This document shows, one piece after another, positions 1 through 6,480 of a stretch of DNA of 25,947 nucleotides. A program made the position numbers and the translations under genes. The notes below the pieces were generated by a model. That model made no database searches, was not told the origin of the DNA, and saw nothing but the letters and a program-made list of their open reading frames with translations. This stretch comes from Bacteroidales bacterium (lineage in GTDB: Bacteria; Bacteroidota; Bacteroidia; Bacteroidales; UBA1715), in the NCBI GenBank assembly GCA_017618935.1, contig JAFZTG010000046.1, positions 1-25,947 of the forward strand, in the 5' to 3' direction. Position 1 is the stretch's first letter, and each line of letters starts with the position of its first letter.

Positions 1-2
1 GT

Positions 3-374
3 CATCAATGGTATAGAGATGCAATAGAGAGTATTCTATTTGGCTATTTTTTAAAATTTGGTACTTTTTATTTTTCAGAAACACTTGTTGTTATTATGCG
101 TATTATACTACAAAATAGATATTTTTCTAAACGTGCACACAAAGGGGCTATAGAAAAGTACGTAAGAGACACAGAGTTAATACTTATTATTGATCAAGCA
201 ACTTCTGTTACTTTTTTTCTGGCGGAAGCTAGAAATATTGCAAAAGAGTTGGATTATCCAACGCCAAAAGATATGTCGCCAATACAAAAGAGAATGCGAA
301 ATATTGCATACAATATATCAATACAATTGGAAAAAAACATTATTGTTAATTCATTTAAAGATTTAAATATATGA
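3..374 (+). CDS. Unrecognised protein, 5' end outside window
   Basis: The frame is open from the window edge to a TGA at 372-374, so the true start lies upstream and at least 123 residues are present. An internal ATG at 96 exists, but the reading frame continues cleanly before it, so I treat that ATG as internal. I do not recognise the family. The visible part mixes aromatic and hydrophobic residues early (GYFLKFGTFYFSE) with a basic, helical second half ending NSFKDLNI. The stop overlaps the ATG of the DUF262 gene by 4 bp (ATGA), which indicates translational coupling and a shared operon with that restriction-like gene. Composition is AT-rich like the next two genes. Confidence 0.7.
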   Translation, partial: HQWYRDAIESILFGYFLKFGTFYFSETLVVIMRIILQNRYFSKRAHKGAIEKYVRDTELILIIDQATSVTFFLAEARNIAKELDYPTPKDMSPIQKRMRNIAYNISIQLEKNIIVNSFKDLNI

Positions 375-2170
375 AATACACCCCTGCTAGTATTGTCAAA
401 AATTCATTATTCTACTCTATTCCTATATACCAAAGATTATTCGAGTGGGATTCCGAAAATGTGGAAACTCTTTTAGAAGATTTAAAAAAAACATTTGAGC
501 ATTATCAAGGGAAAAAGGATTATTACATTGGAATGTTGACTTCGACCAAAGATAAGGAACTTGTTGATGGGCAACAAAGATTTACAGTAATGATGTTAAT
601 GGGATGTGTGTTGCAAATATATTATCCTGAATGGAAAAGGTTCTTAATAGATGAACGCCCAAGATTGCAATTTGTTGCTCGTCAGCAAGACGAGGCCTAT
701 ATGCAATATTTGATAAAAGATGAAAATTACAAATTGGATTATGTCAATTATAAAATGTTGAGTGGCAAGAAGACAATTTGTGATTTTATGGAAAAACTTG
801 ACAACTATCCTGATACGAAAAAGAAAGAGTTTGCCGAATACATTTTCCAACATATGTGTTTCTTCATTTCTGAATTACCTAATGACTATAGTCCCCGAGA
901 TTTGAATAAGTATTTTGAACGAATGAATACAACAGGGAAGAATCTAGAACAACACGAAATACTTAAAGTTAAGCTACTTAGTAATTTGTCTGATGATGTC
1001 AGTATATATATGACGTTATGGAATAAGCTTGCAGATGTTGACACTTTGCTAATACGTAAGAAAGACAAGGAAACAGAACAAGAATTGGTTAGACGCAAAA
1101 AAATAGCTTTTACAAAGAGCATAAATTCTTTAGTGGAGGATGACATTATTAACGGAATGAGAAACGTAGATGATGAATCAATGGAGACTATCGCGTCCGT
1201 ACAACCTTCTTCAGAAGCACCATCTAACGAGACAGAATACACTAAAGATTCACATTGTGCCTTAACGTTTCCGTATCTTCTTCTACAAACATTATATTGG
1301 AATTTAGATGGAAAAATTAAAGGTAACATATCGGATTTTTTCAAACCCAATAATCTGCTTAAAACATTTGAAGAACATCTTCCTTATGAAGGCAACAATG
1401 TTAGCAAGGAAGACATAAGGGATTTTATGGAAAAACTTGTTAGATGTAGATTAGCTTTGGATATTTGTTTTATCCGACCATCCGACTATGGCTACTCGCT
1501 TGATATGAATCTTAATGAGGGCAATGATTCTCTCAAAAGGTTGCTAATGCTAGAATCTATGTTATATGTATCTTCTTCAAATTACACCAATTATCGTTGG
1601 TTCGGTTGGTTAATGGAATCAACAGTATCAGGTATCCCATCTGTAGAAGAACTTTACAATGCCTTAAAAAAACACGATGACTCGGAACATAAGAAAATTC
1701 CTGACTTGAAAGACCTCTGTTATGGAGAAATAAGATATTGGTTTTGGAGATTAGATCTTTATATTTGGGAAAACCGTCAAAAATTATTTAAAGATAACCA
1801 AGAGTTTTTGCGAGTTGCTGATAATTATGTCTTTAGTAAAAATCGAAGTATAGAACATGTTGCTCCGCAAACTCCAAAAACAAATTCTGGTTTTAAATGG
1901 GAAGGGACAGCAGAAGATAAAATTATAATGAATAGTTTTGGTAATTTGGTTATGATTTCGCAAGGACTTAATTCCGCACTACAAAACGAATGTTTTGAAA
2001 TTAAATTTCAACACGTTTTGGCTTATTGTAATAACTCAAAAACTGGTTCAATAGAAAGTTTAAAGTTATTAATGATATATATGGATTATAAAGATAAAAT
2101 CTGGAGTAAAGATACTATTAAAGAACATGGGGAAAAAATGTACGATATGTTAAAAAAATCTTATGAATAA
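371..2170 (+). CDS. DUF262 + DUF1524 protein, GmrSD-type restriction endonuclease-like
   Basis: This 599-residue protein has the two halves of GmrSD-type proteins in one chain. The N-terminal DUF262 (ParB/Srx-like NTPase) shows IPIYQR at 17-22, W26 and the signature DGQQR at 66-70. The C-terminal DUF1524 HNH-like nuclease shows IEHVAPQ (H496), GNLVMIS (N525) and a further Asn at about 534. In characterised relatives DUF262 hydrolyses NTP and DUF1524 cuts modified or phage DNA, so a DNA-targeting defence role is likely but inferred. A charged, acidic segment at roughly 240-290 probably links the halves. It overlaps the upstream gene by 4 bp and the downstream gene by 8 bp, so all three should be co-expressed. 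Confidence is high for the domains and moderate for the function. Confidence 0.88.
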   Translation: MKYTPASIVKNSLFYSIPIYQRLFEWDSENVETLLEDLKKTFEHYQGKKDYYIGMLTSTKDKELVDGQQRFTVMMLMGCVLQIYYPEWKRFLIDERPRLQFVARQQDEAYMQYLIKDENYKLDYVNYKMLSGKKTICDFMEKLDNYPDTKKKEFAEYIFQHMCFFISELPNDYSPRDLNKYFERMNTTGKNLEQHEILKVKLLSNLSDDVSIYMTLWNKLADVDTLLIRKKDKETEQELVRRKKIAFTKSINSLVEDDIINGMRNVDDESMETIASVQPSSEAPSNETEYTKDSHCALTFPYLLLQTLYWNLDGKIKGNISDFFKPNNLLKTFEEHLPYEGNNVSKEDIRDFMEKLVRCRLALDICFIRPSDYGYSLDMNLNEGNDSLKRLLMLESMLYVSSSNYTNYRWFGWLMESTVSGIPSVEELYNALKKHDDSEHKKIPDLKDLCYGEIRYWFWRLDLYIWENRQKLFKDNQEFLRVADNYVFSKNRSIEHVAPQTPKTNSGFKWEGTAEDKIIMNSFGNLVMISQGLNSALQNECFEIKFQHVLAYCNNSKTGSIESLKLLMIYMDYKDKIWSKDTIKEHGEKMYDMLKKSYE

Positions 2171-2726
2171 ACAAGAACTAGCCCAAGAATTATTACAATT
2201 TGCAGAAAAAGCATTTGTTGACATCAAGAATATAGAAACTGGCTTTTTGACCCGTCATCTTGTGAATCCTTTGACAAAAGAGCAGATTCTATATGTATCA
2301 TCAGAGACGGAAAATATTGTTACACAGTTAGTGGAACAAATGGAGAAATTGTTCTCAGAAAAGATTCCAGAATATTTCGACTGTGGAACATTATTTCAGT
2401 ATATCTTTGATAAAGTTACAGAGGTAGTGTATAAAATGATAATGGGGAATGATATTGATACACAATTTGGTCTAAAAGAGGCATTTGCATATCACGAACC
2501 TGATCTGCCTGAATATATACAACTTAAATTAACTAATGTTGTAGGACAAACAGCTATTATCAGTTCTCAAATACTTAGTTATCTTGATGAAAAAAAAATA
2601 AGAACAGTTGATTTGAGCAGTTGGATGATAGGATACCTTATGGTGGCAGCTGTTATTGCAATTCAGTTTGCCCAAGAAATAGATCCAAACGATGATTCTG
2701 AAATGCAGGCATATCTTAACAGATAG
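2163..2726 (+). CDS. Unrecognised 187-aa partner of the DUF262 gene
   Basis: This ORF starts inside the last codons of the DUF262 gene (8-bp overlap) and ends at TAG. I do not recognise the family. The sequence is mostly helical and acidic, with a hydrophobic run at about 154-170 (WMIGYLMVAAVIAIQF) that could be a single membrane helix or a buried core helix. There is no signal peptide. Its overlap with a DUF262/DUF1524 gene suggests an accessory or regulatory subunit of that system, by position only. It is the last gene of the operon; a hairpin repeat follows about 60 bp later. Confidence 0.75.
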   Translation: MNKQELAQELLQFAEKAFVDIKNIETGFLTRHLVNPLTKEQILYVSSETENIVTQLVEQMEKLFSEKIPEYFDCGTLFQYIFDKVTEVVYKMIMGNDIDTQFGLKEAFAYHEPDLPEYIQLKLTNVVGQTAIISSQILSYLDEKKIRTVDLSSWMIGYLMVAAVIAIQFAQEIDPNDDSEMQAYLNR

Positions 2727-2763
2727 ACATGAGGAGCTTAAATAGTCTTATGTGTTTCCTATA

Positions 2764-2797
2764 ACATTTTCCTACCAACCTTTTGCCCCTAACGGGG
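2764..2797. repeat. Hairpin repeat, copy 1 (AACCT..GCCCC type)
   Basis: The segment contains CCTACCAACCTTTTGCCCCT followed by AACGGGG, giving a CCCC/GGGG stem with a 4-nt loop. It matches the copy at 3439-3475 almost base for base over 34 bp, so the two form direct repeats about 675 bp apart around the 58-codon gene. No T-run follows, so a terminator is not favoured. Confidence 0.75.
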
Positions 2798-2865
2798 AGG
2801 TTTCCTATTTGTTCCGTAGAAAAAATTAACGTTGATTTTTGCCACATGTTTTTCAAAAATTCGTG

Positions 2866-2873
2866 TATCTTTG
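2866..2873 (+). promoter_or_regulatory. Bacteroidetes -7 element of the 58-codon gene
   Basis: TATCTTTG matches the Bacteroidetes -7 consensus TAnnTTTG exactly and lies 30 bp before the ATG at 2904. The nearest TTTG for a -33 box (2838-2841) is spaced 24 bp away, longer than the usual 19-21, so only the -7 element is firm. Confidence 0.5.
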
Positions 2874-2903
2874 CGTCAGCAAAAAAGAAAAAGAGATACA
2901 ATT

Positions 2904-3080
2904 ATGGCATCAATAATCAAAGCAATTCCAACATTATATGGTAATGAAGCCCGTCGTTTTCGAGATATGGCGGACGAGACCGAACGTAAGTATGATTTAC
3001 GCCCGAAGCGAGATATTTCTATAGATCCTCGCTATAAAGCAATGCGAAAAATCCTTGAACGTTCGAACATTACCTATTAA
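2904..3080 (+). CDS. Small hypothetical protein (58 aa), antitoxin-like in shape
   Basis: I chose the ATG at 2904 because the earlier in-frame ATG at 2832 lies upstream of the -7 promoter element. The product is a short, charged soluble protein that starts MASIIKAIPTLYGNEARRF and ends in a basic helix. Its size and IPTL-G-EA-RF start recall small Bacteroidales proteins that I remember, without certainty, near toxin genes. No toxin partner lies beside it: the next gene is more than 700 bp away. It could be an orphan antitoxin or a plain hypothetical. Direct repeats at 2764 and 3439 flank it. Confidence 0.55.
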   Translation: MASIIKAIPTLYGNEARRFRDMADETERKYDLRPKRDISIDPRYKAMRKILERSNITY

Positions 3081-3151
3081 CAGAAGGTCATGCGGTGAAG
3101 GGAATCGTGTTTTTTGTTGTTTATGATTATAATTCTACGAGGATGGTTCGA

Positions 3152-3274
3152 CTTCGCAGATGAGCGTTAAAAATTTCTTGGAATGTAGCGTTAAGAACTC
3201 TCGGCTTGGCGGCGAAGGTTGTGTGTGGAAGCCATCCCCGAGAGTTTAGCGGAATGAGAAGAAATTTAGCGAAG
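3152..3274. repeat. Nested inverted repeat, possible structured RNA or MITE-like element
   Basis: Three pairs of arms nest around one centre near 3221: CTTCGC (3152-3157) with GCGAAG (3269-3274), AAATTTCTT (3171-3179) with AAGAAATTT (3259-3267), and AACTCTCGG (3196-3204) with CCGAGAGTT (3238-3246). A short TGGC/GCCA pair lies inside. Together they could form one interrupted stem of about 120 nt. No -7 element was found just upstream, so expression as an RNA is unproven. Confidence 0.55.
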
Positions 3275-3298
3275 ATGCGGGTCGACGGCGTTCTTTCG

Positions 3299-3332
3299 TT
3301 TCACTTTCTGTCGCTGTAGACAGAAAGTGAAA
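3299..3332. repeat. Perfect 14-bp hairpin with 6-nt loop
   Basis: TTTCACTTTCTGTC (3299-3312) is exactly complementary to GACAGAAAGTGAAA (3319-3332), with loop GCTGTA. It follows the nested inverted repeat by about 25 bp. There is no T-run on the plus strand after it, so a simple intrinsic terminator is unlikely; it is more likely part of the same repeated element. Confidence 0.7.
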
Positions 3333-3438
3333 GATATTTGAAAATCACCAAAATCCTCGCAGAAACCTAAATGAAAGAATCCTCGCAAATTACGGACAAG
3401 ATTGATGTTCTGCGATTTGCTTGATGATTGACGTGTTA

Positions 3439-3475
3439 CATTTTTCCTACCAACCTTTTGCCCCTAATGGGGCAA
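3439..3475. repeat. Hairpin repeat, copy 2 (AACCT..GCCCC type)
   Basis: It has the same CCTACCAACCTTTTGCCCCT core as copy 1, but here the stem is a perfect 7 bp, TTGCCCC-TAAT-GGGGCAA (3458-3475). The stem is longer than in copy 1. Confidence 0.75.
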
Positions 3476-3540
3476 GACTTCGAAATGAGCAATGATATAT
3501 TGAAAATTCGCAGTTTCATTGTTGGATTTCAATGTTTTTA

Positions 3541-3637
3541 AAAGTCGTACCGAAAAGTGTATGGTTTTGTGAAAAAGTCGTGCCGAAAAGTGTATAGATT
3601 TGAAAAAAACTTGTATGGAAAAGTGTATTTTTACATT
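3541..3637. repeat. 33-bp tandem array A (promoter-like units)
   Basis: The core GAAAAGTGTAT occurs at 3553, 3586 and about 3619, a strict 33-bp period. Units carry AAAAGTCGTRCC before the core and a TTTG-like tail after it; the second unit contains TAGATTTG, an exact -7 match. A fourth degenerate unit (CAAAAATGTACGAATTTG) follows near 3669. The same layout and period recur at 10187-10265. Confidence 0.65.
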
Positions 3638-3757
3638 TTTCTGGGATTTTTAATGTAAAGCTGTTTCTTCAAAAATGTACGAATTTGCACTAAAAATAAT
3701 ATCCAAGCAGTAAGCATTACAACTCTAAATTTTTAATTCTTCAGTCTTAATTTCCCC

Positions 3758-3807
3758 AAAACCTCTGCCTTAATTTGGCACACCCTTGCTTTTTCTTTGT
3801 CGAAAAA
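3758..3807 (+). repeat. Leader repeat before the AAA ATPase gene
   Basis: This segment and the one at 4972-5020 match at roughly 85 percent by eye over 50 bp. Shared blocks are AACCTCTGCCTT, TGGCACACC and TTTTTCTTTGTC followed by an A-run, then the ATG within a few bases. TGCC and GGCA form a short stem. It may be a shared leader or promoter-bearing repeat copied in front of two genes of the operon. Confidence 0.6.
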
Positions 3808-3812
3808 AGAAT

Positions 3813-4958
3813 ATGGACATAATAGAGAAAAATTTTTTAAGAGAAAACGGCACGAGACTTTTTGTGGCAGACGGATACGAGAAAACGTATTATTACCAAC
3901 GTTTGTTTACAGTTCTTTTTGACAAACTGCCGTCGCTTGTTGAATATTCATACGAATTTGATGACAAGAAAGATTCTCCTGTTTTTCTTGGTGTTTTCAT
4001 GAGTACAGCTAGGAAAGATGGATTTGTGCAATATTCTGCCGCTGAGACTCTTTGCGGCGGAACTGATTTGGAAAAAGTTCAATTGGGTGAGTATGTGTGC
4101 GTAGAACACACTGATTTTCATTTATTTACAAGTACAAGTAAACAAATCATACTTGTTTTTGATCGTATGTCTATTTACTGTTTCTACGAATTTCAAAACA
4201 AAGAAAGCAAGCGTTATTGTGAAGAGTTTCTTACGTCAATCAACACGAGTTTTAATAGAATAAAATCATCCAAATCAAAAATCGGTTGCATCGGTTTAAG
4301 CGACAGGCACTATTATTTAAAGAACATGGAAATAAAAAACATGGGAAAACTTGATGTTGGAGCTTTGTACAATGATGATTTTCAGGATATTGCGTTGAAT
4401 ATTTCCCGTTTTTTAGAAGACGACCAAAATGGATTGGTTATTCTTCACGGAGAACAGGGGACGGGCAAAACGTCATTCATCAGACACTTGATTTCGCAGT
4501 CAAAGAAACAGTTTGTGTACTTGCCGTTGGACATGGCCTCGTGCCTGTCCGATCCACGAATGATTACGTTCATTTGCGACGAGATGAAAGATGCGGTGAT
4601 TGTGATTGAAGATTGCGAGCAACTACTTGTCGATCGTGGAGAGTCGTACAATTCCATAAATACTGGACTGGTAAATATCTTGAACATGGCAGACGGTTTG
4701 CTTGGCGACAGTCTCAATCTCAAATTCATCTGTACGTTCAACAGCGACGTAAGGAAAATTGACAAAGCCCTGTTGCGCAAAGGCCGTTTGATTGACAAAT
4801 ATGAATTTGGAAAACTTTCTGCCGAAAAAACATCTGCCCTAATGCAAAAACAATACGACTTGACCGGCACGTTTGAACCAATGACGTTGGCGGAAATCTT
4901 TAACTATTCCATTGAAAATCATGGGAAAAACAAAGAACGAAAGGTAGTGGGGTTTTAA
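3813..4958 (+). CDS. AAA ATPase with unrecognised N-terminal domain
   Basis: The 381-residue protein starts at ATG 3813; the earlier TTG at 3786 lies inside the leader repeat. Residues 1 to about 190 match no family I know and are rich in aromatic residues. A classical AAA module follows: Walker A GEQGTGKTS (213-221), Walker B AVIVIED (261-267), sensor Asn in CTFNSD (N310), and an LLRKGRLID segment (321-328) with candidate arginine fingers, resembling BCS1/FtsH-type AAA proteins rather than MoxR. The C-terminus is short and basic, so a separate lid may be reduced. It leads an operon with MoxR, metalloprotease and VWA genes, so it probably supplies a second ring ATPase or a target-binding subunit. 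No signal peptide or membrane segment is seen. Confidence 0.82.
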   Translation: MDIIEKNFLRENGTRLFVADGYEKTYYYQRLFTVLFDKLPSLVEYSYEFDDKKDSPVFLGVFMSTARKDGFVQYSAAETLCGGTDLEKVQLGEYVCVEHTDFHLFTSTSKQIILVFDRMSIYCFYEFQNKESKRYCEEFLTSINTSFNRIKSSKSKIGCIGLSDRHYYLKNMEIKNMGKLDVGALYNDDFQDIALNISRFLEDDQNGLVILHGEQGTGKTSFIRHLISQSKKQFVYLPLDMASCLSDPRMITFICDEMKDAVIVIEDCEQLLVDRGESYNSINTGLVNILNMADGLLGDSLNLKFICTFNSDVRKIDKALLRKGRLIDKYEFGKLSAEKTSALMQKQYDLTGTFEPMTLAEIFNYSIENHGKNKERKVVGF

Positions 4959-4971
4959 GAAAACTTTTTTC

Positions 4972-5020
4972 AAACCTCTGCCTTGATATGGCACACCTTG
5001 TGTTTTTCTTTGTCAAAAAA
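4972..5020 (+). repeat. Leader repeat before the MoxR gene
   Basis: This is the second copy of the leader repeat, placed 13 bp after the AAA stop codon and ending 7 bp before the MoxR ATG at 5028. Its position between two genes of one operon suggests internal control (promoter, RNA stability or translation) rather than plain spacer. Confidence 0.6.
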
Positions 5021-5027
5021 ATGAATC

Positions 5028-6095
5028 ATGGCAATAAACTGTAAAGAATTACAAAGCATTTTGTCGGCAATGCCGGCAACGCAGAATCTTATGTTGGTGG
5101 GAAAACACGGCATAGGAAAATCGGAATTTCTCACCAATTATTTCCGTCAAAAAGGCATTGAGGTCATAACCTTGTTTCTTGGACAAATGAGCGACCCTGG
5201 CGACTTGATTGGCTTGCCCCGTATGGATGAAAAAACGGGCAAAACAGTATTTATGCCGCCATACTGGTTTCCAACCGACGGGAAGCCAGTGGTGCTATTC
5301 TTGGACGAACTGAACCGCGCCCGTCCTGAAGTGCTGCAAACCATTATGGACTTGGCACTGAACAGAAAACTTGCAGGACGAGATCTTCCTGAAGGTAGTC
5401 GGTTGATTTCGGCTGTGAACGACGGAGAGGAATACCAACTCACCGATCTCGACCCCGCCCTGGTTTCACGATTCAATATTTTTCATTTTCGTCCGTCGGT
5501 ACAAGAATGGCTTAAATGGGCAACGGAGAAGAAAATGGACAGCCGTGTCATAAATTTTATACGAAATTTCCCGAAATATCTTGACGAAGACGGCGTTGTT
5601 GACAATCCCGACAGAGGACTTGACAAAACACCAGACCGACGTGCATGGAAAAAGGTTTCGGATTGCATTTTAAACATAGAAGACTTGCAAGAAATTCATA
5701 AAAAACTGGTTGCTGGTATTGTCGGGCCAATTGCGACACAGATGTTTTTCAATTCATTGGAAGCAAACAAGATTCTTTCAGGAAGAGATGTGCTGCTTGA
5801 CTATCCAAAATGTAAAGCAACACTCAAAAAATACAAATTGCACGAAATGGCTTTGGTAAACGACGACATTTTCCGCTTTCTTGATGTTGGTGAGTATTCG
5901 CCAGAACAAAAATCAACAATGGCAACAAATCTTAAATCGTATGTGGCTGATTTACAAAAAGATGACAAAAACGAGGAATTAGCACATTTCGCTTCGTTTT
6001 TCGAGAAAAACACCTATCCGGCAGCAGTTACGTTCATCGTTACAGAAACATTCGAAGTGTACGATATACTTTTGAATTTTATTAAGAACATATAA
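5028..6095 (+). CDS. MoxR-type AAA+ ATPase
   Basis: This 355-residue protein fits the MoxR branch of AAA+ ATPases. It shows Walker A GKHGIGKS (25-32), Walker B VVLFLDELNRA (88-98), sensor-1 region SAVNDG (N131), and arginine-finger context DPALVSRF (142-149). The DPGDLIGLP segment (57-64) after strand 2 is typical of MoxR/RavA/NorQ proteins that work on VWA partners. MoxR rings remodel or activate target proteins through a VWA-domain adaptor; the VWA gene two positions downstream is the likely partner. A 10-bp gap to the metalloprotease supports co-transcription. The C-terminal 170 residues are helical and hold the lid region. Motifs are intact, so ATPase activity is expected. Confidence 0.92.
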   Translation: MAINCKELQSILSAMPATQNLMLVGKHGIGKSEFLTNYFRQKGIEVITLFLGQMSDPGDLIGLPRMDEKTGKTVFMPPYWFPTDGKPVVLFLDELNRARPEVLQTIMDLALNRKLAGRDLPEGSRLISAVNDGEEYQLTDLDPALVSRFNIFHFRPSVQEWLKWATEKKMDSRVINFIRNFPKYLDEDGVVDNPDRGLDKTPDRRAWKKVSDCILNIEDLQEIHKKLVAGIVGPIATQMFFNSLEANKILSGRDVLLDYPKCKATLKKYKLHEMALVNDDIFRFLDVGEYSPEQKSTMATNLKSYVADLQKDDKNEELAHFASFFEKNTYPAAVTFIVTETFEVYDILLNFIKNI

Positions 6096-6105
6096 TAGCA
6101 TAATA

Positions 6106-6480
6106 ATGAACGATTTACAAAAAGAATATGACAATTGTTGGAGCGTGTTTTCTACTTGTTTTCCACATTTGACCAAACCAAAATTGGTAATCAAAAAGTT
6201 GAAGACGACGTGGGGATGGTGTGGAGGCGGTTATATTTCGCTCAACAAAAAATTGGAAAACGTGAGAAAAGTAGATTTTGTGCGACACGTTATCTATCAC
6301 GAAATGAGTCACTTGCTTCAACCAAACCATAAAAAGGAATTTTACGATGTGTTGAAACTATTTGACCCGCTGCAATTACAGGAAAATAAAAAACTCACTA
6401 AAAGGATTGATGCGTTTAGGGCAATCGCAGAACAAGCAAAAACGATTGAGAATGAAAGCATTACTGAAGAAAATTGTTGA
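6106..6480 (+). CDS. SprT-like / M48-type zinc metalloprotease
   Basis: The 124-residue protein contains HEMSH at 65-69, an intact HExxH zinc-protease motif, followed by H75 in LQPNHKKEF as the likely third ligand. A preceding segment WGWCGGGYISLN (36-47) matches the strand before the active helix in SprT-like and YgjP-like domains. SprT-like proteins cleave DNA-bound or otherwise trapped proteins; the substrate here is unknown. It is short and consists of the catalytic core with a charged tail, without a DNA-binding zinc ribbon. It sits between MoxR and VWA genes, and its last 29 bp overlap the VWA gene. The link between protease and MoxR-VWA is by position. Confidence 0.85.
   Translation: MNDLQKEYDNCWSVFSTCFPHLTKPKLVIKKLKTTWGWCGGGYISLNKKLENVRKVDFVRHVIYHEMSHLLQPNHKKEFYDVLKLFDPLQLQENKKLTKRIDAFRAIAEQAKTIENESITEENC

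Larger units (their letters stand above)
3081..3812. other. Long non-coding interval with nested repeats
   Basis: No credible gene is seen here. The interval holds, in order: a nested inverted-repeat structure (3152-3274), a perfect 14-bp hairpin (3299-3332), a hairpin repeat (3439-3475), three units of a 33-bp promoter-like array (about 3541-3637), a fourth related unit near 3668-3700, an AT-rich stretch, and a leader repeat (3758-3807) just before the AAA gene. A 29-codon ORF starting at 3160 lies wholly inside the inverted repeat and is probably not translated. Confidence 0.6.

Noticed and set aside
2716..2901. Minus-strand 61-codon ORF
   Set aside because: It is read through the hairpin repeat and the upstream promoter of the 58-codon gene, and its composition does not look like protein.
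3145..3157. tRNA T-loop-like GGTTCGACTTCGC
   Set aside because: No matching acceptor stem, D-arm or anticodon arm could be built around it.
3160..3249. 29-codon plus-strand ORF in the foldable element
   Set aside because: It coincides with the nested inverted repeat and has no promoter or recognisable family; the reading frame is probably incidental.
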